From: an uncultured Eubacteriales bacterium
GTDB lineage: Bacteria; Bacillota; Clostridia; Oscillospirales; CAG-272
Length of the DNA stretch: 14,672 bases
Direction: 5' to 3'
Assembly (NCBI GenBank): GCA_900547565.1
Contig: URHI01000037.1
Location: forward strand, 1-14,672
The position numbers and the translations under genes were made by a program. Shown in pieces: positions 6,590-13,848 of this stretch. The stretch's first letter is position 1. Every line of letters starts with the position of its first letter. The notes below the pieces were generated by a model, which was not told the origin of the DNA, searched no databases, and saw only the letters and a list, made by a program, of their open reading frames with translations.

Positions 6590-6618
6590 TTTACAAGTCG
6601 GCAAATTAGTGATAAAAT
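6590..6618 (+). promoter_or_regulatory. Promoter of mtaB
   Basis: TTTACA (6590-6595), a 17-bp spacer and TAAAAT (6613-6618), about 30 bp upstream of the mtaB ATG; a GAGGGGAG ribosome binding site follows. Confidence 0.75.
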
Positions 6619-6648
6619 TATAGAGAATAATTATCGAGGGGAGCGTTC

Positions 6649-7974
6649 ATGGCAACTATCAAAGGCAGCGTGGGCCTGTATACTCTGGGCTGTAAGGTCA
6701 ATCAATATGAAAGCGAGGCCATCGCAGAGGCATGCTCCGGGCTTGGACTTGACGTTTTGCCGCCTGATGAGGTCTGTGATGCATATATCATAAACACCTG
6801 TACCGTTACCGGCGAAGCTGATCGTAAGGCCCGGCAGTTCATACGCAGGGCTATATCGCGCAACCCGGACGCGTATATTATAGTAACGGGATGCTTTGCA
6901 CAGGTGTCACCCCAGGCCGTGGCTGATATAAACGGCGTCGACGCCATATGCGGAAATGACCGCAAGCTTTCTGTCGCAGACATAGCGGCTGATCTTATTG
7001 CCTCGGGTCATAAAAATCCAAGTCCTAAGCTGTATCTCGGTGATATCGATACAGCCGGATTTGAAACAATGAGTATAAATTCATTCGGGCGCACCCGCGC
7101 CTGCGTCAAAATAGAAGACGGATGTGAATCGCACTGTACATATTGTATTATTCCTTCGGCGCGGGGCAAAATACGTTCCAAACCTATGCGTCAGGTAATA
7201 GACGAACTCACGGTGCTCACGTCAGGAGGTTGCCGGGAGGTGGTGCTCACCGGAATTGAAACGGCAGCATACGGCCGCGACCTTGAGGGCGTTGGTCTTG
7301 CTGATCTGCTTGAAGCGGCAGACCGTATCCCCGGTATCGGACGCGTCCGACTCGGTTCAATGGATCCTTCGCTGTTTCGTCCTGACTTCATACGCAGAAT
7401 AGCAGCCCTGAAGTCGCTGACACCACATTTTCATTTGTCGGTTCAGAGCGGATGTGACAGCGTGCTTGCCGGCATGAAACGCAAGTACAATTCCGGAATG
7501 GTGCTTACTGCCATGCAAAATCTTCGGGAGAATATCCCGGAAATACAGTTTACAGCTGATATGATTGTCGGATTTCCCGGGGAAACCGACGAAGACTTCC
7601 GAAATACAATGGAGTTTGTGGACAAGGCAAGATTTCTCGGAATACATGTGTTTGCCTACTCAAAACGCGCGGGTACCCCTGCCGCCACTATGCCGAATCA
7701 AATTCCGGAGCCGCTCAAGCATGAGCGTTCGGCGCTACTTATCAAAAAACAAGCCTCAATTAAACACGATATTTTGGAAAATGTGATCAAAATGAACCCT
7801 GTGACCGAAATATTGCCCGAAACCTATGACGGACAGTTTGCATACGGTCACACGGCATCGTTTATAGAAGTCCGAATTCCGGTCCAAAAACGTCCGCCTG
7901 CCTGCCTAATTCCCGTCAGACTTAACGGCATCGACGGCGATGTATGCACGGCAAGTCTCATAAATAAGGAGTAA
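6649..7974 (+). CDS. mtaB: tRNA t6A37 methylthiotransferase MtaB
   Basis: A radical-SAM enzyme that adds a methylthio group to t6A37 of tRNAs reading ANN codons (ms2t6A), stabilising codon-anticodon pairing. The 441-aa product has the UPF0004 domain with TLGCKVNQYESE (C15), NTC (C51) and GC (C82) for the auxiliary 4Fe-4S cluster. The radical-SAM triad is C159/C163/C166 in EDGCESHCTYCIIP, followed by SARGKIRS. FPGETDEDF and a C-terminal TRAM-like segment (~380-441) complete it. The motif usually reading like LTGIHLSSYG is LTGIETAAYG here, still within the family. The start is fixed by GAGGGGAG. The next gene begins 4 nt after the stop, so the two are cotranscribed. Confidence 0.95.
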   Translation: MATIKGSVGLYTLGCKVNQYESEAIAEACSGLGLDVLPPDEVCDAYIINTCTVTGEADRKARQFIRRAISRNPDAYIIVTGCFAQVSPQAVADINGVDAICGNDRKLSVADIAADLIASGHKNPSPKLYLGDIDTAGFETMSINSFGRTRACVKIEDGCESHCTYCIIPSARGKIRSKPMRQVIDELTVLTSGGCREVVLTGIETAAYGRDLEGVGLADLLEAADRIPGIGRVRLGSMDPSLFRPDFIRRIAALKSLTPHFHLSVQSGCDSVLAGMKRKYNSGMVLTAMQNLRENIPEIQFTADMIVGFPGETDEDFRNTMEFVDKARFLGIHVFAYSKRAGTPAATMPNQIPEPLKHERSALLIKKQASIKHDILENVIKMNPVTEILPETYDGQFAYGHTASFIEVRIPVQKRPPACLIPVRLNGIDGDVCTASLINKE

Positions 7975-7978
7975 AAAC

Positions 7979-9781
7979 ATGAGCGAAAACAACACCACAC
8001 CGTCTATGCGTAAGCACGGCACAGTCACCGGATTTGCGACATACAGCGATAAACTTTTACTCAGCATGAAAAACGATGTTGGACTTGATATGCCGTTATC
8101 CGCGTTGCGTTCGATACGGGATTATTATCATTCAAAATTGCGCCGGGACATCACGCTTGACGAGCTATATATGCTTGACAGATTGCTGTCTGCGCGGGAA
8201 CTGACCCGTGCCCCGGTAAATGAGCTATTCACTGACTCCGATGCCATTGCGGCATCATACGCCGATCTGCAATCCAAGGCAGCGGCTACACGTCCGAAAG
8301 GTGCAGAATCCACGCTTGACAGTATGTCTGCCGTGACACGCGACTATTTGCACCGTGTAGGCAAGAAAACCTCGTTTGGTGACAGCGCTTTGATTTGCAT
8401 CGGAGATTTGTGCGCATCAGAGCTTATGATGCGCGGATTCTCAGTGACAACACGTTTGAAAAATGCCGCACTTGGTATTCGCGGAAGGTCTGAACGCTAT
8501 AAAGCTCCGGCAGGAAGTCTGCTCGTGCTTGTATATCCTTGGGGCGGAATAACACCGACGGAATTTGGCGATGCATTGGAAAGCGTTATGCTGTCGCAAG
8601 CAGGAGCGTATGTTCTTGACGGTTCGCAGCTTGACGACGAAGGCATTATCGGGTGGCTGACACAGCGCAACAGCGGTGCATATGTGGATACCACTACGCT
8701 GTCCCCCATAGCAGATCAAATTGATGGCGGCGCGGGAGAGCTTACACGACCCGAACTTATGGCCCATTCGCTTGACGGTGCGGTACTGGCGGTGCTTCCG
8801 GCATCCGGTGTCAATGAATTCATGCGACAGGCGTATGAAAAACGGCTGTGGTCATCGATCGTCGGGAGCATGACATCGGACAGTAAGCTGAGTGTAAACT
8901 ACGGCCCGGTAACAATCTCCTACCCAATTGAATTTCTGAAAGCTCCTGCGCCGATTACTCAGCGTTCTGCAAGCCTTTCAGACAGCACAGCTCACGCCAC
9001 TGAACTAAAATCAGGCGCTGACAACGCTGCTCCGATAGACACAGCAGTTGAAGTAGCCCGTGAATTTCCGTATATAATGGCTGCCTACAGTTCCGATATT
9101 GAGGGCTCAGCTTATCAGATCTCACACGATAATGTATTGTGCGCCATTGCGGATTGCATTGCCGGAGGTGCTGATTTTACTGACGTTTGCCTTACGTTCC
9201 GCACTGAGGTTACCGAAGCTGCAAACAGCCTGTCAACTGCCCTGCCAAGTCTTATCGGAGCATATCGTGCACAAATAGAATATTGCATACCGGATATGAA
9301 CAGCAAATCGACACTTACATCCGACAAATCAAATTTTACGGTCGTTGCCGCAGCAAAGCTGCCCGAATCAGAGTCTGAACCGACAAATCAAACCTGCAAT
9401 CGGCACAGTAACAAAAAAAAGCTGCCTGTGAGTGTAAGAACACATACCAATATTCCGGCAGTTACCCAGAAAACCGGCAGTGCAATTTACCTTTTGGAGC
9501 CTGCCACTTTACCTGATGGCGGCGTGGATTACGAGGATCTGCGCCACATGTGGCAGTACGTGACGCACCTTGCAGCAACCGGTATCGTTATATCTGCGCG
9601 GGCGGTATCTGCGAACGGAGTCGGCCATACAATTAATGCCATGCTTCCCTCCGGTAAGCGCTTGTGTGTTGCGGACGGAATTGAAAAGGCAACGCTTGGA
9701 AATCATGTACCGGGGGCGATAATTGTTGAAACCAATGCGGCTGTTGAAGGTCTTTTTCTGGGTCGCACGGCAGACGACTGA
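7979..9781 (+). CDS. PurL-like protein (degenerate FGAM synthase paralogue)
   Basis: A 600-aa protein with AAGGAG upstream of the ATG, 4 nt after mtaB. It reads as a shortened relative of the single-chain formylglycinamidine synthase (PurL) of Clostridia. Residues 36-70 (DMPLSALRSIRDYYHSKLRR, then ITLDELYMLDRLL) match the PurL linker, but the catalytic WSDHCRHTTF that should follow is replaced by LSARELTRAPV. Residues 262-320 match the end of the first AIR-synthase-like half. Residues 383-440 (LCAIADCIAGGADFTDVCLT, LIGAYRAQIEYCIP) match the second half, but the Mg-ATP motif GGKDSM is NSKSTL at 441-446. Residues 502-600 (YLLEPATLP, ISARAVSANGVGHTINAML) fit the second half's C-terminal part. 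The stretch corresponding to ETHNHPTEIEPFGG is absent and there is no glutaminase domain. Residues ~460-500 are low-complexity. It is probably not an active FGAM synthase; role unknown. Confidence 0.68.
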   Translation: MSENNTTPSMRKHGTVTGFATYSDKLLLSMKNDVGLDMPLSALRSIRDYYHSKLRRDITLDELYMLDRLLSARELTRAPVNELFTDSDAIAASYADLQSKAAATRPKGAESTLDSMSAVTRDYLHRVGKKTSFGDSALICIGDLCASELMMRGFSVTTRLKNAALGIRGRSERYKAPAGSLLVLVYPWGGITPTEFGDALESVMLSQAGAYVLDGSQLDDEGIIGWLTQRNSGAYVDTTTLSPIADQIDGGAGELTRPELMAHSLDGAVLAVLPASGVNEFMRQAYEKRLWSSIVGSMTSDSKLSVNYGPVTISYPIEFLKAPAPITQRSASLSDSTAHATELKSGADNAAPIDTAVEVAREFPYIMAAYSSDIEGSAYQISHDNVLCAIADCIAGGADFTDVCLTFRTEVTEAANSLSTALPSLIGAYRAQIEYCIPDMNSKSTLTSDKSNFTVVAAAKLPESESEPTNQTCNRHSNKKKLPVSVRTHTNIPAVTQKTGSAIYLLEPATLPDGGVDYEDLRHMWQYVTHLAATGIVISARAVSANGVGHTINAMLPSGKRLCVADGIEKATLGNHVPGAIIVETNAAVEGLFLGRTADD

Positions 9782-9835
9782 GTTTTGATTTTTGCCTGCC
9801 ATTGCAATATTTATCTACATTTTTTCAAAAAGCCC

Positions 9836-9864
9836 TTGCATTTTTGAATATTGTATGATATAAT
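9836..9864 (+). promoter_or_regulatory. Promoter of rpmB
   Basis: TTGCAT (9836-9841), a 17-bp spacer and TATAAT (9859-9864). Transcription would start about 65 bp before the rpmB ATG. No terminator is visible after the preceding gene. Confidence 0.8.
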
Positions 9865-9903
9865 ACAAAATGTTGTTCGAATATAATAATTTTATCAATA
9901 AAG

Positions 9904-9920
9904 ATGCACTTTCAGTGCAT
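9904..9920 (+). promoter_or_regulatory. Small hairpin abutting the rpmB ribosome binding site
   Basis: ATGCACT (9904-9910) and AGTGCAT (9914-9920) form a 7-bp stem with a TTC loop, ending at the base before TGAGGAGG (9921-9928). Its position would let it influence ribosome access to rpmB. It is short, so function is not shown. Confidence 0.4.
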
Positions 9921-9936
9921 TGAGGAGGTGTCAGAA

Positions 9937-10122
9937 ATGGCAAAATGTTGCATTTGCGGAAAAGGCGTTACCTTCGGTCAGAATGTTTCTCACTCGCACC
10001 GCAGAACAAACAGAGCATGGAAGCCCAATATCCGCAAGGTTAAGGCTGTCGTTGACGGAACCCCCAAAACCGTCACTGTCTGCTCCCGTTGCATGCGGTC
10101 GGGCAAAATCAACCGCGCTTGA
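9937..10122 (+). CDS. rpmB: 50S ribosomal protein L28 (zinc-binding form)
   Basis: A 61-aa L28. The ATG at 9937 follows GAGGAGG; the frame is open further upstream (33 bp) but that part has no site. MAKCCICGKG starts the protein; the CxxC at C4/C7 and a second pair in VCSRCMRSG near the C-terminus form the C+ zinc ribbon. The SHSHRRTNRAWKPNIRKV core is diagnostic. It is a single-gene unit with its own promoter and a terminator just downstream. Confidence 0.97.
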   Translation: MAKCCICGKGVTFGQNVSHSHRRTNRAWKPNIRKVKAVVDGTPKTVTVCSRCMRSGKINRA

Positions 10123-10143
10123 TTATTTTTTCATGCCAAAGTC

Positions 10144-10172
10144 GGCAGACACCGAGTGTGTCTGCCTTTCTT
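10144..10172 (+). terminator. Intrinsic terminator after rpmB
   Basis: A 9-bp perfect GGCAGACAC/GTGTCTGCC stem (10144-10152/10158-10166) with a 5-nt loop is followed by TTTCTTT. It lies between rpmB and the DUF6873 gene, only ~22 nt upstream of the latter's start; that gene has no obvious promoter of its own and may depend on read-through. Confidence 0.85.
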
Positions 10173-10193
10173 TGTAGTCAGAGAGGTCAGTTC

Positions 10194-10901
10194 ATGATAG
10201 CCATAATAGACTCACGTCAGCCGAGAAAGATCAGTAAGTCGCTTGAGAGCCGGGGATTTAAAGTTATCGGCCTGCCCCCGTTTCCGTATTTATCGGAACC
10301 TGTGTCAGCACATCCGGATATGCTTATGTTCATTGCCTGCGGAGTGCTGCTTACTCACCGCGATTATTATGCAATAGCGAAATCAAAAATAGATACAATT
10401 GTTGCATCTGCCGGGCTTGACCTATTGTTATGTGATGCCCCGGTCGGCGGTAAATATCCTCATGACATATTATTCAATGTCGCCAGGGTAGGTCGTTTTC
10501 TTATCGGAAAACAAGGCTTCATAACTCATCAGCTTATAGAGATCTGCCGGAATAATTCTCCGGAATTTATTGATGTAAAACAAGGATATGCCAAATGCTC
10601 AACCTGCGTGGTTTCGGATACGTCAATTATCACATCTGATCGCGGCATTGCCACGGCCGCGCGAACACACGGCATTGACTCACTTATAATACGTCCCGGG
10701 CATGTTTCCCTTCCCGGCTACGACACCGGATTTATTGGTGGTGCCAGCGGAATGTGCGGTGGAAACGTGTATTTCAGCGGCAATCTCGATCTGCACCCCG
10801 ATGCAGTATCAATACGTGCATTTTGTGCCACTCACGGGAAAACAGCCGTCTCACTGTCGGAAGGTACGCTGTTTGATGGAGGCAGTATATTGTTTGTATG
10901 A
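10194..10901 (+). CDS. DUF6873 family (pentein/GME-fold-like) protein
   Basis: A 235-aa cytoplasmic protein. ATG 10194 (MIAIIDSRQPRK) follows GAGAGG; earlier in-frame starts overlap rpmB and have no site. It looks like the DUF6873 'GME fold' family of Clostridia, related to guanidino-modifying (amidinotransferase/deiminase) enzymes. Supporting features are the repeated short blocks characteristic of penteins: AHPDMLMF (39-46), KYPHDILFNVARVG (87-100), VKQGYAKCSTCVV (128-140), GFIGGASGMCGG (179-190) and LDLHPDA (198-204). Candidate polar active-site residues are H90, C135/C138 and H201, but which, if any, are catalytic cannot be told. Substrate unknown. It faces the surface-protein gene across a shared strong terminator. 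Confidence 0.7.
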   Translation: MIAIIDSRQPRKISKSLESRGFKVIGLPPFPYLSEPVSAHPDMLMFIACGVLLTHRDYYAIAKSKIDTIVASAGLDLLLCDAPVGGKYPHDILFNVARVGRFLIGKQGFITHQLIEICRNNSPEFIDVKQGYAKCSTCVVSDTSIITSDRGIATAARTHGIDSLIIRPGHVSLPGYDTGFIGGASGMCGGNVYFSGNLDLHPDAVSIRAFCATHGKTAVSLSEGTLFDGGSILFV

Positions 10902-10924
10902 TAAACGGATATTCTGATCCACAC

Positions 10925-10974
10925 ATAAAGGATCTCTCCGGGAGAACATATGCTATCCCGGAGAGATCCTTTAT
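10925..10974. terminator. Strong bidirectional terminator
   Basis: A 19-bp perfect stem (10925-10943 with 10956-10974) with a 12-nt loop sits between the convergent DUF6873 gene (+) and surface-protein gene (-). It is flanked by A/T-rich sequence on both sides and contains no G-T pairs, so it works in both directions. Confidence 0.9.
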
Positions 10975-10995
10975 ATTACATCTGTTTTATGTGAT

Positions 10996-12330
10996 TTATT
11001 TTTCTTTCTTGCGAATCACTGCCCAGCCAAGGCCGATCACAGCGATAAGTCCTGCCGAAACCATAGCTGAACCGCAGCCCTTCTTTTCGGTCTGCTGAGG
11101 GGTAGCTGTCGTTGTATCTTGGGGAGCGGCAGTTGTGGTATCTTTGGGTGCCGGCGTGGTAGTATCAATCGGAGCCGGGGTGGTGGTGTCAATAGGTGCA
11201 GGAGTTGTAGTGTCGTCAGGGGCGGCAGTTGTGGTGTCGGCAGCCGTAGTTCCCCATACTACGGAAGGATCGATTTTGTCAACATTATTGCCGGAATACT
11301 CAACAATAGCAGTTTCACTGACGTTGGCAACAAATGGACCGTTAATGAGTGCCTGTCTGTTGTACTCACCCTCGTTCACACAGTCGGTAAACATTGCACC
11401 GGATGTAACATTGGCAACAAATCCGGCACAGAAGTTGGAACCTGTGATCTTACCGTAGTTCTCACAATAGTCAATAAGCACGGGGGTGGTTTTGTTGGCG
11501 TGTGCAATAAATCCTGCGACCTGTCCGTCGGCCATCTGTAAGCCGCAGTCCTCAACAGTGATGTCACCGAAATTGCGGCACTTGTTCATGCTGAGTCCGG
11601 TGCCTGTATAAGAGACAAATCCTGCAGCGCGTGCTTCAAGTGACGAGCAGTATGTAGTAATATTGGCGTGGTTTTCGCAGTTGTCAAAGGAAGTCATATC
11701 GCTGTTGCAGGAGCCGATAAAGCCACCGGCGTTGTGATATACCTCATCCACCTTGTCAAGACCGCTGCCAACCTCAATGGATCCGTAGAAACCGCAGTTG
11801 ATAAATGTTACAGCACGTGAGTATCCGATAAATCCGCCGACATTTGCTTTACCGGTTGTAGGCGCAGTCACCTTAGCATAAATGTAGACATTTGTAAGCT
11901 TCATGCTGTTGGCGTTTTCCTGTGCGCCGGCAAGAACTCCGTGACTCTTTCCCGAAGATGTGATATTCAACACAACGGGCTGATTTTCCTTACCTATGGT
12001 CAGATCGGTAATTTCAAGAGTTCCTATTTTATTGGCTCTCTTAATCAAGCCGATATCGCTTTCTATACCGTTGTTATCTATAGAGAAGTTAAAAACACAG
12101 TGTCCGTTACCATCCAGCACGCCGCTGAATTCTTCAAAAATACAACACTCGTACTTTTTGCCGCCGAGATCAATGTCATTTGCAAGGTAGTATGTACCTC
12201 CGCTGACCATGCTTTCGAATTCGGCAGCAGTGGAAACAGGCGTTCCGTTTGACGCGGCAGATGCGGTAAACGGTACCAATGAAACAACAAGTGCAGTTAC
12301 CAGGAGAACAGATAAAATGATTCTCTTCAT
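10996..12330 (-). CDS. Secreted beta-helix-like surface protein with Thr/Pro stalk and C-terminal membrane anchor
   Basis: A 444-aa predicted exported protein behind an AAGGAG site. Residues 1-25 are a Sec signal peptide with a SPase I site near TASA-AS. Residues ~33-340 carry repeating strand-turn units with GGFIG/AGFV/AGFI at 165-169, 202-206, 236-239, 272-275 and 302-305 and many C-x-N or NCxxxG turns, like GLUG or right-handed beta-helix proteins. Residues 365-412 are six tandem 8-aa repeats (DTTTPAPI type), a rod-like and probably glycosylatable stalk. The end is EKKGCGS, a ~17-residue hydrophobic segment and RKKEK, i.e. a Cys-containing pre-anchor, membrane helix and basic stop, with no LPXTG. 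It was probably displayed on the cell; the binding target is unknown. It has its own consensus promoter. Confidence 0.8.
   Translation of the reverse strand: MKRIILSVLLVTALVVSLVPFTASAASNGTPVSTAAEFESMVSGGTYYLANDIDLGGKKYECCIFEEFSGVLDGNGHCVFNFSIDNNGIESDIGLIKRANKIGTLEITDLTIGKENQPVVLNITSSGKSHGVLAGAQENANSMKLTNVYIYAKVTAPTTGKANVGGFIGYSRAVTFINCGFYGSIEVGSGLDKVDEVYHNAGGFIGSCNSDMTSFDNCENHANITTYCSSLEARAAGFVSYTGTGLSMNKCRNFGDITVEDCGLQMADGQVAGFIAHANKTTPVLIDYCENYGKITGSNFCAGFVANVTSGAMFTDCVNEGEYNRQALINGPFVANVSETAIVEYSGNNVDKIDPSVVWGTTAADTTTAAPDDTTTPAPIDTTTPAPIDTTTPAPKDTTTAAPQDTTTATPQQTEKKGCGSAMVSAGLIAVIGLGWAVIRKKEK
11095..11238 (-). repeat. Six tandem 24-bp repeats encoding the Thr/Pro stalk
   Basis: On the minus strand six 24-bp units encode DTTTAAPD, DTTTPAPI (twice), DTTTPAPK, DTTTAAPQ and DTTTATPQ. 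Codon variation between units shows they are not recent perfect duplications, but the region is likely to vary in copy number between strains. The plus-strand reading is a Gly/Ser/Val-rich shadow frame. Confidence 0.92.
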
Positions 12331-12361
12331 AAATGATACTCCTTATTTGTTTTGTTTATTA

Positions 12362-12390
12362 ATTATACTATAAAGCCGAAATAAAGTCAA
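12362..12390 (-). promoter_or_regulatory. Promoter of the surface-protein gene
   Basis: On the minus strand TTGACT (12385-12390), a 17-bp spacer and TATAAT (12362-12367), about 30 bp from the start codon. It begins just 22 bp past the stop of the upstream GHL10 gene, and no terminator is seen between them. Confidence 0.88.
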
Positions 12391-12411
12391 TAATTTGTTC
12401 AATTTTTCTTA

Positions 12412-13800
12412 TTACCATGTTATGCTCTGCAATACAGGCAAAAAGTACTGGCGCTCCTTCAATGTTTCGGACACCTGTACACCGCTTATCGGATCAAAGA
12501 AATATTGGTAACAGAAATATGCCACTCCGGTACATTTTTCGAAATCCTTGGTGCGCTCCAGCTCCCGCTTGAGCACGTCCTTGTTTTCGATCCATTCACG
12601 CGCACCACTGCCTGCGTATTTATCTGTTTCTCCTTTTGAAGCGCTAAAAGCTTTTCCCAGTGTCATTCCTACAATCAGCTTAACGCTGTCGGTCTTGATC
12701 ATGCTGTGATACTTTGATACCACCTTTACGAAATCGTAAGAGCCATGCTCAAGGCCGAAATAAGCCTGCGGGCATATATAATCAATGTAGCCTTGCTTAG
12801 AACACCACTCGTAAATATCGGCATAATGCGAGTCATAAACCGTATTGAAATTACCTGCCGGACTTATTCCGAACAGCAGCTCCGGGTTGTGCTGCTTTAC
12901 CATATTCCACAGTCCAGACACCAATGCGTTTAGATTTGCGCGTCTCCAGTTGGCCAATGACTGCTTTCCTCCGCCGCTCAGATACTGATTATATGCAGCT
13001 GAATCGAATGAGGTGTCGGTTGTAGGATAAAAATAATCATCCATGTGCAGACCGTCAACATCATATTTTTCGAGAATTTCACGTGCACCGTCAATAATGA
13101 GCTGCCTAACATCTTCATATGCCGGATTCAGATACCACGTGCCGGATTTCAGGACAAGCTGTTTTCCTTTGGTAACCTTATCATTATACCACCTTCTGAC
13201 CTGATATTTTTCCGGTATCTTTGTAATGTTGGCATCGGACATTCCGCGCAGAGGATTGATCCACGCCTGCACCGACAATCCGAGCTCGTGCGCCTTTTCA
13301 ACTATGATTTCAAACGGGTCATAGTCGGCTTCGTTGCCGTAGCTTCCGACAACATATATGCTCATAGGATAGTATTCTGACGGATACATTGAGTCGGCAT
13401 TGGGCCGAACCTGAACAATAATTGTATTAATTCCAACAGATTTGACGTTTTCAAGTATCTGAACCATATACTTGGTAAACGACTCCTCACTGCGTTGCTT
13501 GGAACCGGAACAGTACACCTTGTTAAGATCATACTGTGACAGCCACATTGCCTTAAAGTCACTGTAATTCAACACCTCATATCCTCCTGATGAAGTCTGC
13601 TGCGCCGTGGTGGTTTCTGCCTCCGTATCGACGACGGTGCTTACGGATTCCGATGTGGTTGTCACCTGCGATAAAACATCTGAGGTCGTTTTGGTTTCAT
13701 ATGTGGTCATGGCCTCATCCCTGTTATCCATACATCCGGCAAAAGGCAGAATGATAAGACACGCAAGCATCACAGACAGCAATATGCGCGCGTTATTCAA
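12412..13800 (-). CDS. GHL10-family glycosidase-like lipoprotein (YngK/DigH type)
   Basis: A 462-aa lipoprotein that starts at TTG (13800) with AAAGGAG nine bases upstream. Signal peptide 1-22, lipobox PFAGC with C23 lipidated, then a Thr/Ser/Glu-rich linker (~30-72). Residues ~80-420 are a glycosyl-hydrolase-like 10 (DUF187) TIM barrel: MWLSQYD (85-91), NTIIVQVRPNADSMYPSEYY (125-144), GLSVQAWINPLRG (174-186) and the carboxylate-rich DVDGLHMDDYFYP (247-259), plus FGISPAGNF and YICPQAYFG further on. D254/D255 are the likely catalytic carboxylates. Relatives include YngK and E. coli DigH (YddW), which cleaves denuded peptidoglycan glycan strands, so a wall or extracellular glycan is the probable substrate. 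It follows the FAD oxidoreductase gene by 48 bp in the same direction; the two are probably cotranscribed. Confidence 0.88.
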   Translation of the reverse strand: MNNARILLSVMLACLIILPFAGCMDNRDEAMTTYETKTTSDVLSQVTTTSESVSTVVDTEAETTTAQQTSSGGYEVLNYSDFKAMWLSQYDLNKVYCSGSKQRSEESFTKYMVQILENVKSVGINTIIVQVRPNADSMYPSEYYPMSIYVVGSYGNEADYDPFEIIVEKAHELGLSVQAWINPLRGMSDANITKIPEKYQVRRWYNDKVTKGKQLVLKSGTWYLNPAYEDVRQLIIDGAREILEKYDVDGLHMDDYFYPTTDTSFDSAAYNQYLSGGGKQSLANWRRANLNALVSGLWNMVKQHNPELLFGISPAGNFNTVYDSHYADIYEWCSKQGYIDYICPQAYFGLEHGSYDFVKVVSKYHSMIKTDSVKLIVGMTLGKAFSASKGETDKYAGSGAREWIENKDVLKRELERTKDFEKCTGVAYFCYQYFFDPISGVQVSETLKERQYFLPVLQSITW

Positions 13801-13848
13801 GCTGTAATTCTCCTTTCGTGATCACAAATCAAGCGCATGCAAGCGATT

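Noticed and set aside
10089..10193. Longer start for the DUF6873 protein overlapping rpmB
   Set aside because: The extension has no ribosome binding site, runs through the rpmB terminator, and does not resemble the family, which starts at MIAIIDS.
11119..11541. Gly/Ser-rich plus-strand frame
   Set aside because: It is the reverse-frame reading of the 24-bp repeats encoding the Thr/Pro stalk; it has no ribosome binding site.
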